From Aeromonas cavernicola (GTDB lineage Bacteria > Pseudomonadota > Gammaproteobacteria > Enterobacterales > Aeromonadaceae), in assembly GCF_002795305.1 (NCBI RefSeq), contig NZ_PGGC01000131.1, positions 1-64,000 of the forward strand: a DNA stretch of 64,000 nt, in the 5' to 3' direction. Numbering within the stretch: the first letter of the stretch is position 1; each line of letters opens with the position of its first letter. Below are positions 49,057 to 58,262 of this stretch, piece after piece. Below the pieces are notes generated by a model. It had not been told where the DNA came from and ran no database searches. It worked only from the letters and a program-made list of their open reading frames with translations. A program made the translations under genes and the position numbers.

Positions 49057-49699
49057 GGATAAACTCCTTACTGGTGCTCAGGGTGTAGATTTCCATCTCA
49101 ATCACAGCGGTGGGATGCGCTTTGACCTGATAATCAAACTGTCGCCAGTAAAAGTGGCGAGGCAGTGTTTCCAATGCTTTAAGGTATTGATAAATATTAA
49201 AATAACTACCCTCTAATTGCAGCCGTATCCCATGTTTGTAAAGATTCGCTTGCTGTTTTCCCGCCACCAGAGGGGTGGGAGGAAGTGAGCGCAACGCCAA
49301 CATATGCAACTTGCTGGAGCGAGCGAGGAGTGTCTCTAAGACTTGTGGCATGTCGTGAGCGGGGATCAGGTCAACGGTCTGGGCATTCAGCGTTTCATCG
49401 AGCCGCTGCTGCTCGCCTTGCACTCGCACTAGTTGCTCGTGCACCGCTTGATTAGGATCTCGCTGCAGGCGGGCCTGCTTACCAAGATTTTCAAGCGAGA
49501 TAATCTCTACATCTCGCTGTGTACTCTGCAACGCCTGGCGCTGCTGAGTGAGCGTCATGCTCATCTCATCGAGCCACCCATATCCAGCTAAGGTCAGCAA
49601 GACGACCAATCCGCTGAGCAGGATTAATCCACGTTCTCGCGCGGATCGGGCCGCGACGTGGTGACTCCATGTTCGCCACCGCGCTGGTAAACTTATCAA
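49049..49699 (-). CDS. mshJ: MSHA biogenesis protein MshJ (PilO-like)
   Basis: A 216-residue bitopic protein: a membrane helix near residues 25-42, a coiled coil (about 45-95), then a ferredoxin-like periplasmic domain. It matches PilO/GspM-type alignment proteins. The start appears to be TTG at 49699, overlapping the upstream stop as TTGA; no ATG or GTG is available in a sensible place. It probably dimerises with the PilN-like MshI2. Confidence 0.85.
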   Translation of the reverse strand: MISLPARWRTWSHHVAARSARERGLILLSGLVVLLTLAGYGWLDEMSMTLTQQRQALQSTQRDVEIISLENLGKQARLQRDPNQAVHEQLVRVQGEQQRLDETLNAQTVDLIPAHDMPQVLETLLARSSKLHMLALRSLPPTPLVAGKQQANLYKHGIRLQLEGSYFNIYQYLKALETLPRHFYWRQFDYQVKAHPTAVIEMEIYTLSTSKEFIRG

Positions 49700-50289
49700 G
49701 ACTTCTCCCGCGCTACCGCGCCAAGCTGGAACACTAACTGCCCCTCCTTGTCTCGCATGAGCGTTAACTCACCAAACTGTTTGCCGGCCAACGAGGGCGT
49801 CTGTTTGAAGCGATTGACCCAAGCGGGAACATCCTCGCTGCTATCGGCCAATCCCGATAAATTGATATGACCTTGATTAATCTCGATGCGCTGTAACGAC
49901 AAGTGGGGGCTACGAATACGGGCTAAATCGGCCATTAACTCGGCGTAGCCTTGGTCTTTTTGCAAACTCAGTGAGCTCAGTTGCCGTAGCAACTCATTTT
50001 TAGCAGCGACATCCTCTTCTAAGGCGGCCAGCTGCTGCTGCAGAAGGGGATCAGCTTGGTGTTGCGCTAATGCGCTATCAAGCCGCTGCGCATCCCCCTG
50101 TTGTCTCTCCAATTCGATCTGGGTCTGGGCCAAAGCCTGACTCACTCGCCGTTGCTGCCACTCATAACCGCCCCCCACCAACAACACACCCAGCAGTGCC
50201 ACACTCCAAGCCAGCACCATTTGATTGAGACTGGCCCACTGCCGTTTTGGTCGATATTCCGCGCTGTAGAGGTTTAGCTGACGCTTCAT
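49696..50289 (-). CDS. MSHA biogenesis protein MshI2 (PilN-like)
   Basis: A 197-residue bitopic protein. A short cytoplasmic N-terminus (MKRQLNLYSAEYRPKR) is followed by a membrane helix (about 27-43), coiled coil (45-105) and periplasmic domain. The cytoplasmic peptide resembles the PilN motif that binds PilM. ATG overlaps the mshI stop as ATGA. In other species this ORF is annotated as MshI2 or an unnamed msh gene. Confidence 0.85.
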   Translation of the reverse strand: MKRQLNLYSAEYRPKRQWASLNQMVLAWSVALLGVLLVGGGYEWQQRRVSQALAQTQIELERQQGDAQRLDSALAQHQADPLLQQQLAALEEDVAAKNELLRQLSSLSLQKDQGYAELMADLARIRSPHLSLQRIEINQGHINLSGLADSSEDVPAWVNRFKQTPSLAGKQFGELTLMRDKEGQLVFQLGAVAREKS

Positions 50290-51143
50290 CTCGCTTCGCC
50301 CCCGATGGCCGCAGCATACGCGGATAAGTACTCCACCCCTGCCGTCACCGCTTTATTGGTCATGACCGAGACACCGAAACCAAACGTCTGTTCCATATGG
50401 CTAATCAGCGTACCGGTGAAAGCAGAGGCGATCGCTACCTGCATCTGGCCAAGTTCTGGCAACTTAAGCTGACCGGCGAGGTAATCAAGAGAGCGTTGGA
50501 TTTCCAGTGCCAAGGCATCCAGCAGTGTGCTATCCGGCGCGGCCTCACCCACAAGCGCGGCAAAACCACGCAATTGCCGCGAAAAACAGAGGCCACCTTG
50601 ATAAAACACCAGCAGCTGCAGGTCCTGCCCTTGCTCCTGCCACAACAGCATCCGCACCATGTTGTCAGCCGGATAGAGAGCGGTCATGGCCAGTTCATCA
50701 CTGCTCACGGTTGCAAGCTGGGCAACACCATTAACCGCATCCGCCAACAGCTGCACCTGCTGCTTGGGCAAGCAGATCACATTGATCCGTGGTCGGCCAG
50801 CCGGCGGGGTCGGTAAGTCGACATAATCCATGGCCAGCTGTAAGACTGGTTCACTGACATAATCTTTGATGGCCCAAGGTAATGCACCGGCCATTTCAGT
50901 CTCAGGCACCGCAGGCTTGTCTATTTGAATTTGTTGATAAAGAGTGGCATCGAGCACAACTCGCACCGTAGACTTGGCAAGGCCATGGTCGCCAAGTAGC
51001 TCACTAACCGCGCTCGCCCACTCTTGTGAGCCTGCAACAGAACGAGCAGCAAAGATGGGGGGATTACCCGACGCAGCCAATACGATCCGGTTAGCCGCTA
51101 GCAAGAGTCCGACATTACGGCTCTGGGGTGTTCGCTTGAACAT
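50286..51143 (-). CDS. mshI: MSHA biogenesis protein MshI (PilM-like)
   Basis: A 285-residue actin-like cytoplasmic protein of the PilM/GspL family that anchors the inner-membrane alignment complex. No membrane helix is present. GAGGTAG precedes the ATG directly. It is the first gene of the msh biogenesis operon in this strain. Only about 60 bases separate it from a divergent gene, so its promoter must overlap that gene. Confidence 0.88.
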   Translation of the reverse strand: MFKRTPQSRNVGLLLAANRIVLAASGNPPIFAARSVAGSQEWASAVSELLGDHGLAKSTVRVVLDATLYQQIQIDKPAVPETEMAGALPWAIKDYVSEPVLQLAMDYVDLPTPPAGRPRINVICLPKQQVQLLADAVNGVAQLATVSSDELAMTALYPADNMVRMLLWQEQGQDLQLLVFYQGGLCFSRQLRGFAALVGEAAPDSTLLDALALEIQRSLDYLAGQLKLPELGQMQVAIASAFTGTLISHMEQTFGFGVSVMTNKAVTAGVEYLSAYAAAIGGEAR

Positions 51144-51202
51144 CTACCTCATTGACCTCGCTACTGGCTGCAAAAAAGGGACCGAACACTAACATAAACA
51201 AC

Positions 51203-52150
51203 ATGTTAACCTCCACCAAAATGAAAAAAAACTCATTATCATCATCTCTGGCGGATGCGATTTCGGTACTGCCATCCCCGCTGCAACCCATCTCTCATCC
51301 GTTGTTGGATAAGCATCGCGTGCAGCTCTGGTGCAAGCGCGATGATCTCCTGCATCCAACCATTTCCGGCAACAAATGGCGCAAGCTCAAATACCATCTA
51401 CAACACGCCACAAAACAGGGGAAACAACACTTACTCTCATTTGGAGGGGCTTATTCGAACCATATACATGCCTTAGCTGCGGCAGGGTGTCAATGCAGTC
51501 TTCGCACCACAGGGATCATCAGAGGTGAACCCAATTCGGCTGACAACCCCACGCTGACTGACGCCAGACGCTGGGGGATGACACTAAAATTTGTTGATAG
51601 AGCAAGTTATCGACTACGGCAAAACGCCGACTGGTTAAGCCAATTCGCGACTGCTGACACTCTTATCATTCCAGAAGGTGGCAGCAGCTCCCTCGCACTT
51701 CCAGGAGTAAGAGAGCTGATCGACGAGGTGCCCTTTTCCCCTGATATATGGGTATTGCCCTGCGCAAGCGGTGGCACATTAGCCGGCATGATCGCGGGTA
51801 AACGGGAACGGGAGCGTATTCTCGCTATCGCCGTATTGAAAGGCGCTCACTTTATCGCTAACGAGGTATGTCGGTTGTACCCCGCCGCCAGCACAACGCA
51901 AGGCTGGCACATTGCCCAAGCGCATCATGATGGTGGTTATGCCAAATTTAGTCCCGCACTGTGGCAATGGGTGCAAGATTTTAGTGCTAGCACCGGCATT
52001 CCACTGGAGCCGATCTACAGCGGTAAAGCGATGTGGGGATTGTTTCGTGAATTGGAGGCTGGCCAGATCCCAGCGGGGAGCAAGCTCATCTTCATCCACA
52101 CAGGGGGCCTGCAAGGATTGGCGGGGTTACAACACCAAGGACGGATCTAG
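51203..52150 (+). CDS. PLP-dependent D-cysteine desulfhydrase / ACC deaminase family protein
   Basis: A 315-residue fold-type II PLP enzyme. The Schiff-base lysine is K58 in HPTISGNKWRKLKY, and the glycine-rich phosphate loop is at about SGGTLAGM. Family members are D-cysteine desulfhydrases (pyruvate, H2S and ammonia products) or ACC deaminases; without a structure comparison the substrate is unresolved. The start could be 51203 or 51221; neither has a good ribosome-binding site. It is on the opposite strand between mshI and csrD, where Vibrio has none. Confidence 0.85.
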   Translation: MLTSTKMKKNSLSSSLADAISVLPSPLQPISHPLLDKHRVQLWCKRDDLLHPTISGNKWRKLKYHLQHATKQGKQHLLSFGGAYSNHIHALAAAGCQCSLRTTGIIRGEPNSADNPTLTDARRWGMTLKFVDRASYRLRQNADWLSQFATADTLIIPEGGSSSLALPGVRELIDEVPFSPDIWVLPCASGGTLAGMIAGKRERERILAIAVLKGAHFIANEVCRLYPAASTTQGWHIAQAHHDGGYAKFSPALWQWVQDFSASTGIPLEPIYSGKAMWGLFRELEAGQIPAGSKLIFIHTGGLQGLAGLQHQGRI

Positions 52151-52196
52151 CCTGCCACCCTGTTACAAGGGGGGCATAACCTCCCCCCATACCGAC

Positions 52197-54122
52197 TTAC
52201 TCGACCGGCGTCATCTCCACGCTCTCTGGCGCGGCAAACCAAGGCCCCTGCCCCGCGTGTACCCCAAGATGGCGCAACATCTTCCACTCATTGCCACTTT
52301 CCACACCGACCGCCAACACTCGGGTCGGCGTGTTAGCACAGCCCCCCACAAGGCTACGCACCGCCATCTGATTAACCTGACGAGCATGGATTTCGCGCAC
52401 CAGACTGGGGTGAAGTTTGAGGAAATTAATCTCGAACTCCTTGATGTATTGGGTGCTCACCACATCTTGGCCAGCATGATCCACGGCCAATAGGCAGCCC
52501 AGCATTCGCAAGGAGCGCAGTGGCCGCTTGAGCGCTTCGTAATGGCGGGTGACTTGCGACTCGGATAACTGCAGAACCAGCCGTTCATTGGTACTGCGGG
52601 GCAACTGAAACAGCGTGAAAAACAACCAGCGCTGAAATTCAGTGTCGAGCAGACTCTGTACGTTGATGCTCAAGCTGATGGGGCAACTTTGTTCAGTTCG
52701 TTGCCCCAATAATTGCAGGGTCTGTGCCGCAATCAGTCTATCGAGCGGTAACAATAGCCCCACTTTCTCGGCCATCGGCATAAAAACCCCAGCTTGCAAC
52801 ATACGCCCCTGCTCATCGTGCAGATAGGTAATGAGCTCTTGCTGCAACACAACGTGGTCCCGATCCTGCTGAATAGATTGAATATAAAAAGCAACACTGC
52901 GCTGCTCGATATGCCGGCTGATCAGGGCTCGCCAGCGCACACTGCCCTTGCCGATTGATTCTTCATCCAGCTGCTTTTCATAGAGAAACCAACCATTATG
53001 CCCCTGCAAACGGGCACTTTTTAACGCAAGCTCAGCCTCTTCTTGCACCTTGAGCAACGAATCTTGCGTTTGGTAACACACAGCACCTAAATAAACTGCT
53101 GTTTCAGGATTGGCCGCTGGCGGCCAATGCAAACGCTGCAAGCTTTTAAGCAGTTGGCTGGCGCCATCAACCATCTCGCTCTCAGACATGTTGGGTAACA
53201 GTACCGCGAATACCTGACCGGCATAACGGGCTTGCAGCGCCCCACTGTGTTTGCGGACAAAGGCACCAATGGTGGCACTCGCTTCTTGCAACAATTCGGG
53301 ACTAATACGATCAAATTGTTCACTATCAAGGACTTCCAAACCGGCGAGATCGATGAGTAGTATCCCCCCATTCATCACGCTCGCCTCGATAATGGCATTT
53401 TCCAAGCGGTTATCAAAAAACAGACGATTGCCAATGCCTGTCGTCTTATCAACGAAAGCATTGCTACGAATGAAGTTATCAAAACGGCTGCGTTCCTTAC
53501 GGGCATCGGCTAATTCAGCCAACAAATAATCAAGAGCCTGACTCGCGGCGACAGGCCACTCGTCGGCAGAGTCATGATTGAGTTTGCTGAGCTTGTCATC
53601 GAGGATTAATTGCGCACGGACGCCTAGTAGCTCCGCCCCCCTTAGCTGCTGGCGCAGCCAACGGATTGAGTAGCACAGGCCGAATATCGCGATGAAAACC
53701 CCAAGTGAAATACCCGACATCGCATTGAGAGAATATTCAGCATCTTTGAAAGGTCGTTCTAACTTGAAATCAGCACTGACTCCATCGTGGTTAGGCAGGG
53801 TCAGCCGATAAGGCAGCAGTAGGGGTTTATCTAGCTCAGCGGGAACATCACGAAATAAATATAGGGTGCGTTTTCCCTGGCGAACTTCCAGTTCAACGAC
53901 ATGGGCGGCTCGCAATAACGTCGGCAACCAGCGATTCATCTCCTCAATCCCTTGAGGTGCCTCCAATTGCTTGCCAATCACCTCAGCCAAGGAGTTAACC
54001 TTCTTCTGCTGCAACTCCATGCCTAACTCACGAAAACTGAACACGCCACCGACTAATACCAACGTAATGGCAGCAATGACACACAGGGTGATAAAGGAGA
54101 CAAGCTGGGTAGTCAGTTTCAT
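52197..54122 (-). CDS. csrD: RNase E specificity factor CsrD (MshH)
   Basis: A 641-residue inner-membrane protein: two membrane helices (about 8-27 and 135-155) flanking a periplasmic region, then degenerate GGDEF and EAL domains. The GGDEF position reads GQVFA and the EAL position QEL, so both domains look inactive, as in E. coli CsrD. CsrD directs RNase E to the CsrB/C small RNAs, raising free CsrA. In Vibrio the gene is called mshH and borders the msh operon, as here. Confidence 0.9.
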   Translation of the reverse strand: MKLTTQLVSFITLCVIAAITLVLVGGVFSFRELGMELQQKKVNSLAEVIGKQLEAPQGIEEMNRWLPTLLRAAHVVELEVRQGKRTLYLFRDVPAELDKPLLLPYRLTLPNHDGVSADFKLERPFKDAEYSLNAMSGISLGVFIAIFGLCYSIRWLRQQLRGAELLGVRAQLILDDKLSKLNHDSADEWPVAASQALDYLLAELADARKERSRFDNFIRSNAFVDKTTGIGNRLFFDNRLENAIIEASVMNGGILLIDLAGLEVLDSEQFDRISPELLQEASATIGAFVRKHSGALQARYAGQVFAVLLPNMSESEMVDGASQLLKSLQRLHWPPAANPETAVYLGAVCYQTQDSLLKVQEEAELALKSARLQGHNGWFLYEKQLDEESIGKGSVRWRALISRHIEQRSVAFYIQSIQQDRDHVVLQQELITYLHDEQGRMLQAGVFMPMAEKVGLLLPLDRLIAAQTLQLLGQRTEQSCPISLSINVQSLLDTEFQRWLFFTLFQLPRSTNERLVLQLSESQVTRHYEALKRPLRSLRMLGCLLAVDHAGQDVVSTQYIKEFEINFLKLHPSLVREIHARQVNQMAVRSLVGGCANTPTRVLAVGVESGNEWKMLRHLGVHAGQGPWFAAPESVEMTPVE

Positions 54123-54538
54123 GGGCCGTCCATCTGCCTGATAATATCCATATTAATCAATGGTAACCGTCGTGATTAGCCCCTAGTCTGGGTAGACTCA
54201 CACTCGCGGTTATTTGGGCGAGCATAACCAAACCCCTAAGGAACACCAAGCGGCCTAGCAGAAAGAAATCATGAGGTAGTTCAGAAAAGCAGAATAGCTG
54301 GCATAAAAATGGTCCCTCAAGAGGGACCTAAAGAACACTTATGTCAAACACAACACGCAGTGCTACTGACAAAACAGATACAGGAGTATTGAACACACGG
54401 TGAGTCAAACCGCAGTAGCACTCTAATTAATTGCACGCAACCAAGGCAATTGTCATTTATGACAGGGCGATGATTGATTCCCGCAAAAACCAGCCCATTA
54501 AGGACTTATATGATTCCAACTCATCAGCAGCCGCGTAC
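54123..54538. other. Intergenic region csrD / dinB
   Basis: A 416-base gap between two minus-strand genes. It carries csrD promoters plus three structures: a terminator at 54303-54328, a 10-bp inverted repeat (AGTGCTACTG at 54359-54368, CAGTAGCACT at 54413-54422), and the palindrome TGTCATTTATGACA (54451-54464). No protein gene is supported; a small RNA is possible (see findings). Confidence 0.5.
54303..54328 (-). terminator. Terminator downstream of dinB (or of a small RNA)
   Basis: On the minus strand GGTCCCT / AGGGACC (7 bp, 4-base loop) followed by ATTTTTATG. It lies about 210 bases beyond dinB, which is far for a simple terminator and leaves room for another transcript. Confidence 0.7.
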
Positions 54539-55615
54539 TCATGACAACGGCGAGAGATCGGCTGGTTCCAACATCAGGCTCAGTTGGTTGATCTCTCCCT
54601 CCTGCGGCAAGCCAACCACGAGGCCAAGCAGCCGGATTGGTTTATCCGCCATCCTGCCTAATCCTTCGTGCAACAGCAGATGAAAGCGCTCTGGTTGATA
54701 GCTACCGCGCCGATAGACCGTGGTTTGCTGGAAATCGGCAAACTTCAGTTTGATCCCCTGCCCCATGAGTTGTTCGCGTCCATAGCGGGGTAGAAACCGT
54801 CGCTCAAGCTCTGGGATCAAGTCACGGAGCACTTGGCGACACGCCTGCTCATCTAGCAGATCACAGGCGAGGGTCGTCTCAACCCCGATGGTTTTGCGCA
54901 CCCGCTGCGCTTGCACCGGATGATCATCCAGCCCCCAAATCCGTTCGGCTAGCATCTCACCCAACTTACCAAAGCGAGCGATCAACTCTGCCCGTGGCAA
55001 CGCTCTGACATCGTCACATAGATAGAGCCCCAACGATGCCAGCCGTTCGGCGGTCTTGCGGCCAATGCCTGGCAACTTAGCAAGGGGGAGTGGACGAACA
55101 AACGCCTCCACTTGGTCGGGGTTGATCACAAACAAACCATCTGGTTTGCGTTGCTCGGAGGCTAACTTCGCCAAAAATTTATTGGGGGCCACCCCAGCAG
55201 AGGCGGTCAATCCCAGTTCACTGGCTATGGCATGACGGATCTCAGCCGCCATCAAGGTGGCACTGCCACCACAACAGCGGCTCTGGGTCACATCAAGATA
55301 AGCTTCATCTAACGATAAGGGTTCCACGAGGTCGGTATAACGCAGAAAAATGGCTCTCAGTTGACGGGACGTCTCTTGATAGAGCGCCATCCGCCCAGGC
55401 AGCAGCACCAAAGGCGGACACAATTTTTTAGCCAAGCCACTGGGCATCGCCGAGCGCACCCCAAAACGGCGAGCCACATAGTTACAGGTGGAGATCACCC
55501 CACGCCGCTCAGCTGCGCCCCCTATCGCCAGTGGCACCTCCCGTAGCGCTGGGTTATCGCGCATCTCGACCGCGGCATAGAAACAATCCATGTCGATGTG
55601 AATGATCTTTCGCAT
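54539..55615 (-). CDS. dinB: DNA polymerase IV
   Basis: A 358-residue Y-family translesion polymerase. The catalytic metal-binding motifs are present (HIDMDCFYAAVE at 6-17 and SLDEAYLDVT around 102-111). The C-terminal little-finger domain is intact, but the far C-terminal clamp-binding motif looks shortened. ATG at 55615 aligns with E. coli DinB (MRKIIH); an in-frame TTG two codons earlier is not needed. A LexA box lies 10 bases upstream. Confidence 0.93.
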   Translation of the reverse strand: MRKIIHIDMDCFYAAVEMRDNPALREVPLAIGGAAERRGVISTCNYVARRFGVRSAMPSGLAKKLCPPLVLLPGRMALYQETSRQLRAIFLRYTDLVEPLSLDEAYLDVTQSRCCGGSATLMAAEIRHAIASELGLTASAGVAPNKFLAKLASEQRKPDGLFVINPDQVEAFVRPLPLAKLPGIGRKTAERLASLGLYLCDDVRALPRAELIARFGKLGEMLAERIWGLDDHPVQAQRVRKTIGVETTLACDLLDEQACRQVLRDLIPELERRFLPRYGREQLMGQGIKLKFADFQQTTVYRRGSYQPERFHLLLHEGLGRMADKPIRLLGLVVGLPQEGEINQLSLMLEPADLSPLS

Positions 55616-55625
55616 ATCCAAATGA

Positions 55626-55641
55626 CTGTATAAATAAACAG
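55626..55641 (-). promoter_or_regulatory. LexA (SOS) box of dinB
   Basis: CTGTATAAATAAACAG is a near-perfect match to the gammaproteobacterial LexA consensus (CTG-N10-CAG with AT-rich centre), 10 bases upstream of the dinB start. Confidence 0.93.
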
Positions 55642-55747
55642 GACCGGCACCATCTTACCCCAAGCAACCCAGGGGCTCTATTGCTCTTGATACCTGCACA
55701 CAAATAGACTCCATATAACCCCCTCCATCACCACAAGGCGCGTTTGG

Positions 55748-55954
55748 ATGAGATATCTCTGGCTAGGACTCTGTTTATTGCCACTGGCTAGCAGCAGCAA
55801 AGATAACCCAACAGCCGAGTGCCGCTGGCTCTACGATCGGATCCACATCTTGGAACAAGCCATCAAACAAGGGGATTTACTCGGCACGGAGCAGGAACTA
55901 TCCCGCTGGCGGGAGGCGTTTAAACAGAAACAGTGCGCACGTTATGACTACTAA
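55748..55954 (+). CDS. Small exported hypothetical protein
   Basis: A 68-residue protein with a signal peptide-like N-terminus (residues 1-16) and a mature part that is mainly helical, with two Cys residues (about 25 and 63) that could form a disulphide. The mature sequence is rich in charged and Gln residues. I do not recognise the family. It is divergent from dinB, with weak ribosome-binding features. Real-gene status rests on the signal peptide and good codon use. Confidence 0.6.
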   Translation: MRYLWLGLCLLPLASSSKDNPTAECRWLYDRIHILEQAIKQGDLLGTEQELSRWREAFKQKQCARYDY

Positions 55955-56033
55955 GTCGATCACCAGCGCCTGATAAGCGGCACCAATAACACACCGGCCC
56001 GGCCCTGCTCATCTCGACCAAGATCGCCCACCG

Positions 56034-56594
56034 TTACGGTAAAACCAGCGGGCCAGCGACGGCGAGCACCGCCTCGTCTCCTCGCAGCACCCGCACCAGT
56101 TCAAGGGCAAACTCGATAGCAGTGCCGGGCCCTTGGCTGGTGATCAGGCGATGGGTGTCATCTCTGACGACCCGCGCCCTCACACATTGCGCTGGCGGTA
56201 GCTGGGCCTGAAACGCAGGATGACAGGTCACGTGAGCATCTCCCAGCAAGCCATGATGCTGCAGCACAACGACCGGTGCGGCACAAATGGCTGCCCGCCA
56301 GCGCCCAAGAGCTGCTTGCGCCTTGAGCAAGGTGATCGCCTGTGGCGTATCGCGGATCACTTCACTGCCAGCAACCCCACCGGGCACCACAATAGCGGCG
56401 ACATCACACTGGGTTAATTCATCGAGATGGCAATCAGCTACCAGCCGCACACCACGGGAAGCGGTGATCTGACGCTGCCCCAAAGGGCAGCAGGAGGCCA
56501 ACGTCACGGCAATCTTGGCTCGCACCAAAATATCGACGATCGCAACGGTTTCAATCTCTTCTGACCCGGGGGCCACCAACACCAATACGCTCAT
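56034..56594 (-). CDS. yajL: DJ-1/PfpI family protein YajL
   Basis: A 186-residue oxidative-stress chaperone/deglycase of the DJ-1 family. Catalytic Cys104 (AICAAPV) and Glu13-Glu15 nearby (SEEIE) are present. ATG at 56594 has GGAG upstream; the longer frame merely reads through the leader. It follows panE with a 29-base gap, the E. coli order panE-yajL. Confidence 0.93.
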   Translation of the reverse strand: MSVLVLVAPGSEEIETVAIVDILVRAKIAVTLASCCPLGQRQITASRGVRLVADCHLDELTQCDVAAIVVPGGVAGSEVIRDTPQAITLLKAQAALGRWRAAICAAPVVVLQHHGLLGDAHVTCHPAFQAQLPPAQCVRARVVRDDTHRLITSQGPGTAIEFALELVRVLRGDEAVLAVAGPLVLP

Positions 56595-56623
56595 CTCATG
56601 CTCTCCTGCACTAACAGCCGGGT

Positions 56624-57580
56624 TCACAGCACCGGGCTCTTCTCCTTCATCGCCTGATAGAGCCCTTGATTAACCGGGGCCGCAATACCATGCTGCGCCG
56701 CTGTGGCCAGTAAAAAACCGGTGATGGCCTCAATTTCGCTGTCCCGGCCCAGTTCGAGATCCTGATACATGGAAGAGTAGTTATCCGCCGTCAGCTCTAT
56801 CACCATCATCACGCGGCGCAATAGCTCATCCGCCGTCCCCGCCAACCCTTGCGCCTGCATCACATCCGCCACTTCGACACAGACTTGTTGCAGCACATCA
56901 GTAAAACGGGGGCTCGCTAGCTCGCCGTTTTTCAACTTGTAGAGCGCCGTCAATGGATTGATGGCGCAATTGATCGCTAATTTTTGCCACTGGCGTACCA
57001 CTATCTGCTCATCCCAACCGGCTTGCCCAATCGCAGCCGCCAGATCGGTCGCAATCTCAGCATGGGCCTTAGCCGCCTCATTGATAGGGCCAAGCCAGGT
57101 CTCCCCCTTGCCGGTGTGACGAAATACAAAATGACCCGCCTTGATGGCGCCGTGACTAGTCACTCCCGCAATGATCGGATTGTCAGGAAACAGCGCCAGT
57201 ACTTGTTCAGCAATGCCCATGCCGTTGTGCAACAGCACGATGGGCACGTCAGGTGACAACACACCCACCAGAGGGCGGAGGGCAGCCAGCACTTGATTGG
57301 CTTTCGTCATCACCAACAAACGCGCTATCTCACCGGGATCAGTGACAAAACTGCGATCGACGGTCAGCAGCTGGGTATTGCCTTCCAGCGAGGTGAAATC
57401 AAACCTCGGATTTAAGGTCGGTCGATGCAGGTCTCGCAGTAATACCCGCGTAGGTTGACTCGCTAGCGTCAACAATGATGCAAAAACGCCACCTAGGGCG
57501 CCACAGCCTAAGAGGGTCCACGCTGGCGCGCACGACCGTTGACGGGGTTGAAGGGGGGTATCGGGTAATCCGCTTAGCAT
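56624..57580 (-). CDS. panE: 2-dehydropantoate 2-reductase
   Basis: A 318-residue NADPH-dependent enzyme of pantothenate synthesis that reduces ketopantoate to pantoate. Rossmann motif GCGALG is at 25-30 and the catalytic Lys lies in QWQKLAINCAINPLTAL. The motif is preceded by about 20 extra residues compared with E. coli PanE, where it begins at residue 7; no other start codon is available, so this N-terminal extension looks real. Operon with yajL. Confidence 0.9.
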   Translation of the reverse strand: MLSGLPDTPLQPRQRSCAPAWTLLGCGALGGVFASLLTLASQPTRVLLRDLHRPTLNPRFDFTSLEGNTQLLTVDRSFVTDPGEIARLLVMTKANQVLAALRPLVGVLSPDVPIVLLHNGMGIAEQVLALFPDNPIIAGVTSHGAIKAGHFVFRHTGKGETWLGPINEAAKAHAEIATDLAAAIGQAGWDEQIVVRQWQKLAINCAINPLTALYKLKNGELASPRFTDVLQQVCVEVADVMQAQGLAGTADELLRRVMMVIELTADNYSSMYQDLELGRDSEIEAITGFLLATAAQHGIAAPVNQGLYQAMKEKSPVL

Positions 57581-57779
57581 GGTGTAACTCGATCAAGGTA
57601 AGGGCTGCGATCCTCTCAACCAGTTACCGGGGATAAGTGAAAATAGCACACAGGGACACCAACGGGTCCAACCTTCCTCTGCGCAGGCGATTCTAACAGA
57701 GCAGCCCCATTGAAATCAGCAAATTTGCCGTAATTCTGCTAGATTTGCCCCCCTATAACGCAACGTGAGGAGCCCGGCT

Positions 57780-58262
57780 ATGCCGTCATTCGATATTGTT
57801 TCTGAAGTCAAAATGAACGAAGTGTTGAACGCCGTAGACAATGCCAATCGTGAACTGGCCACCCGTTTCGATTTTCGTGGGATCGAAGCCAGCTTTGAAC
57901 TCAACAAAGAAGAGGTGAAGCTCGAAGCGGACGCTGATTTCCAGCTCAAGCAGATGGTTGAAATTCTGCGCGGGGCGCTGCTTAAGCGCAGCATCGAAAA
58001 TAGCTCCATGGAGGTCGGTGACTCGGTTCACTCTGGTAAGCGCTTCCACCTGACCGTGAAATTCAAGCAAGGGATCGACAAAGAGATCGCCAAGAAGCTG
58101 GTGAAGCTGATCAAAGATTCAAAAATCAAAGTACAAGCAGCCATTCAAGGCGATGAAGTACGCGTCACCGGCAAAAAGCGTGATGATTTACAGGAGGCCA
58201 TGGCACTGGTACGTGGTGCCGAGCTGGGTCAACCGATGCAATTCCAAAACTTCCGCGACTAA
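57780..58262 (+). CDS. yajQ: YajQ family nucleotide-binding protein
   Basis: A 160-residue YajQ with two ferredoxin-like repeats. Conserved start [10 protein letters not shown] and the motif ATRFDFRG are present. Members bind c-di-GMP in Xanthomonas and tRNA/ribonucleotides in enteric bacteria. Start chosen at 57780 with GAGGAG upstream. It diverges from panE-yajL, the same neighbourhood as in E. coli. Confidence 0.93.
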   Translation: MPSFDIVSEVKMNEVLNAVDNANRELATRFDFRGIEASFELNKEEVKLEADADFQLKQMVEILRGALLKRSIENSSMEVGDSVHSGKRFHLTVKFKQGIDKEIAKKLVKLIKDSKIKVQAAIQGDEVRVTGKKRDDLQEAMALVRGAELGQPMQFQNFRD

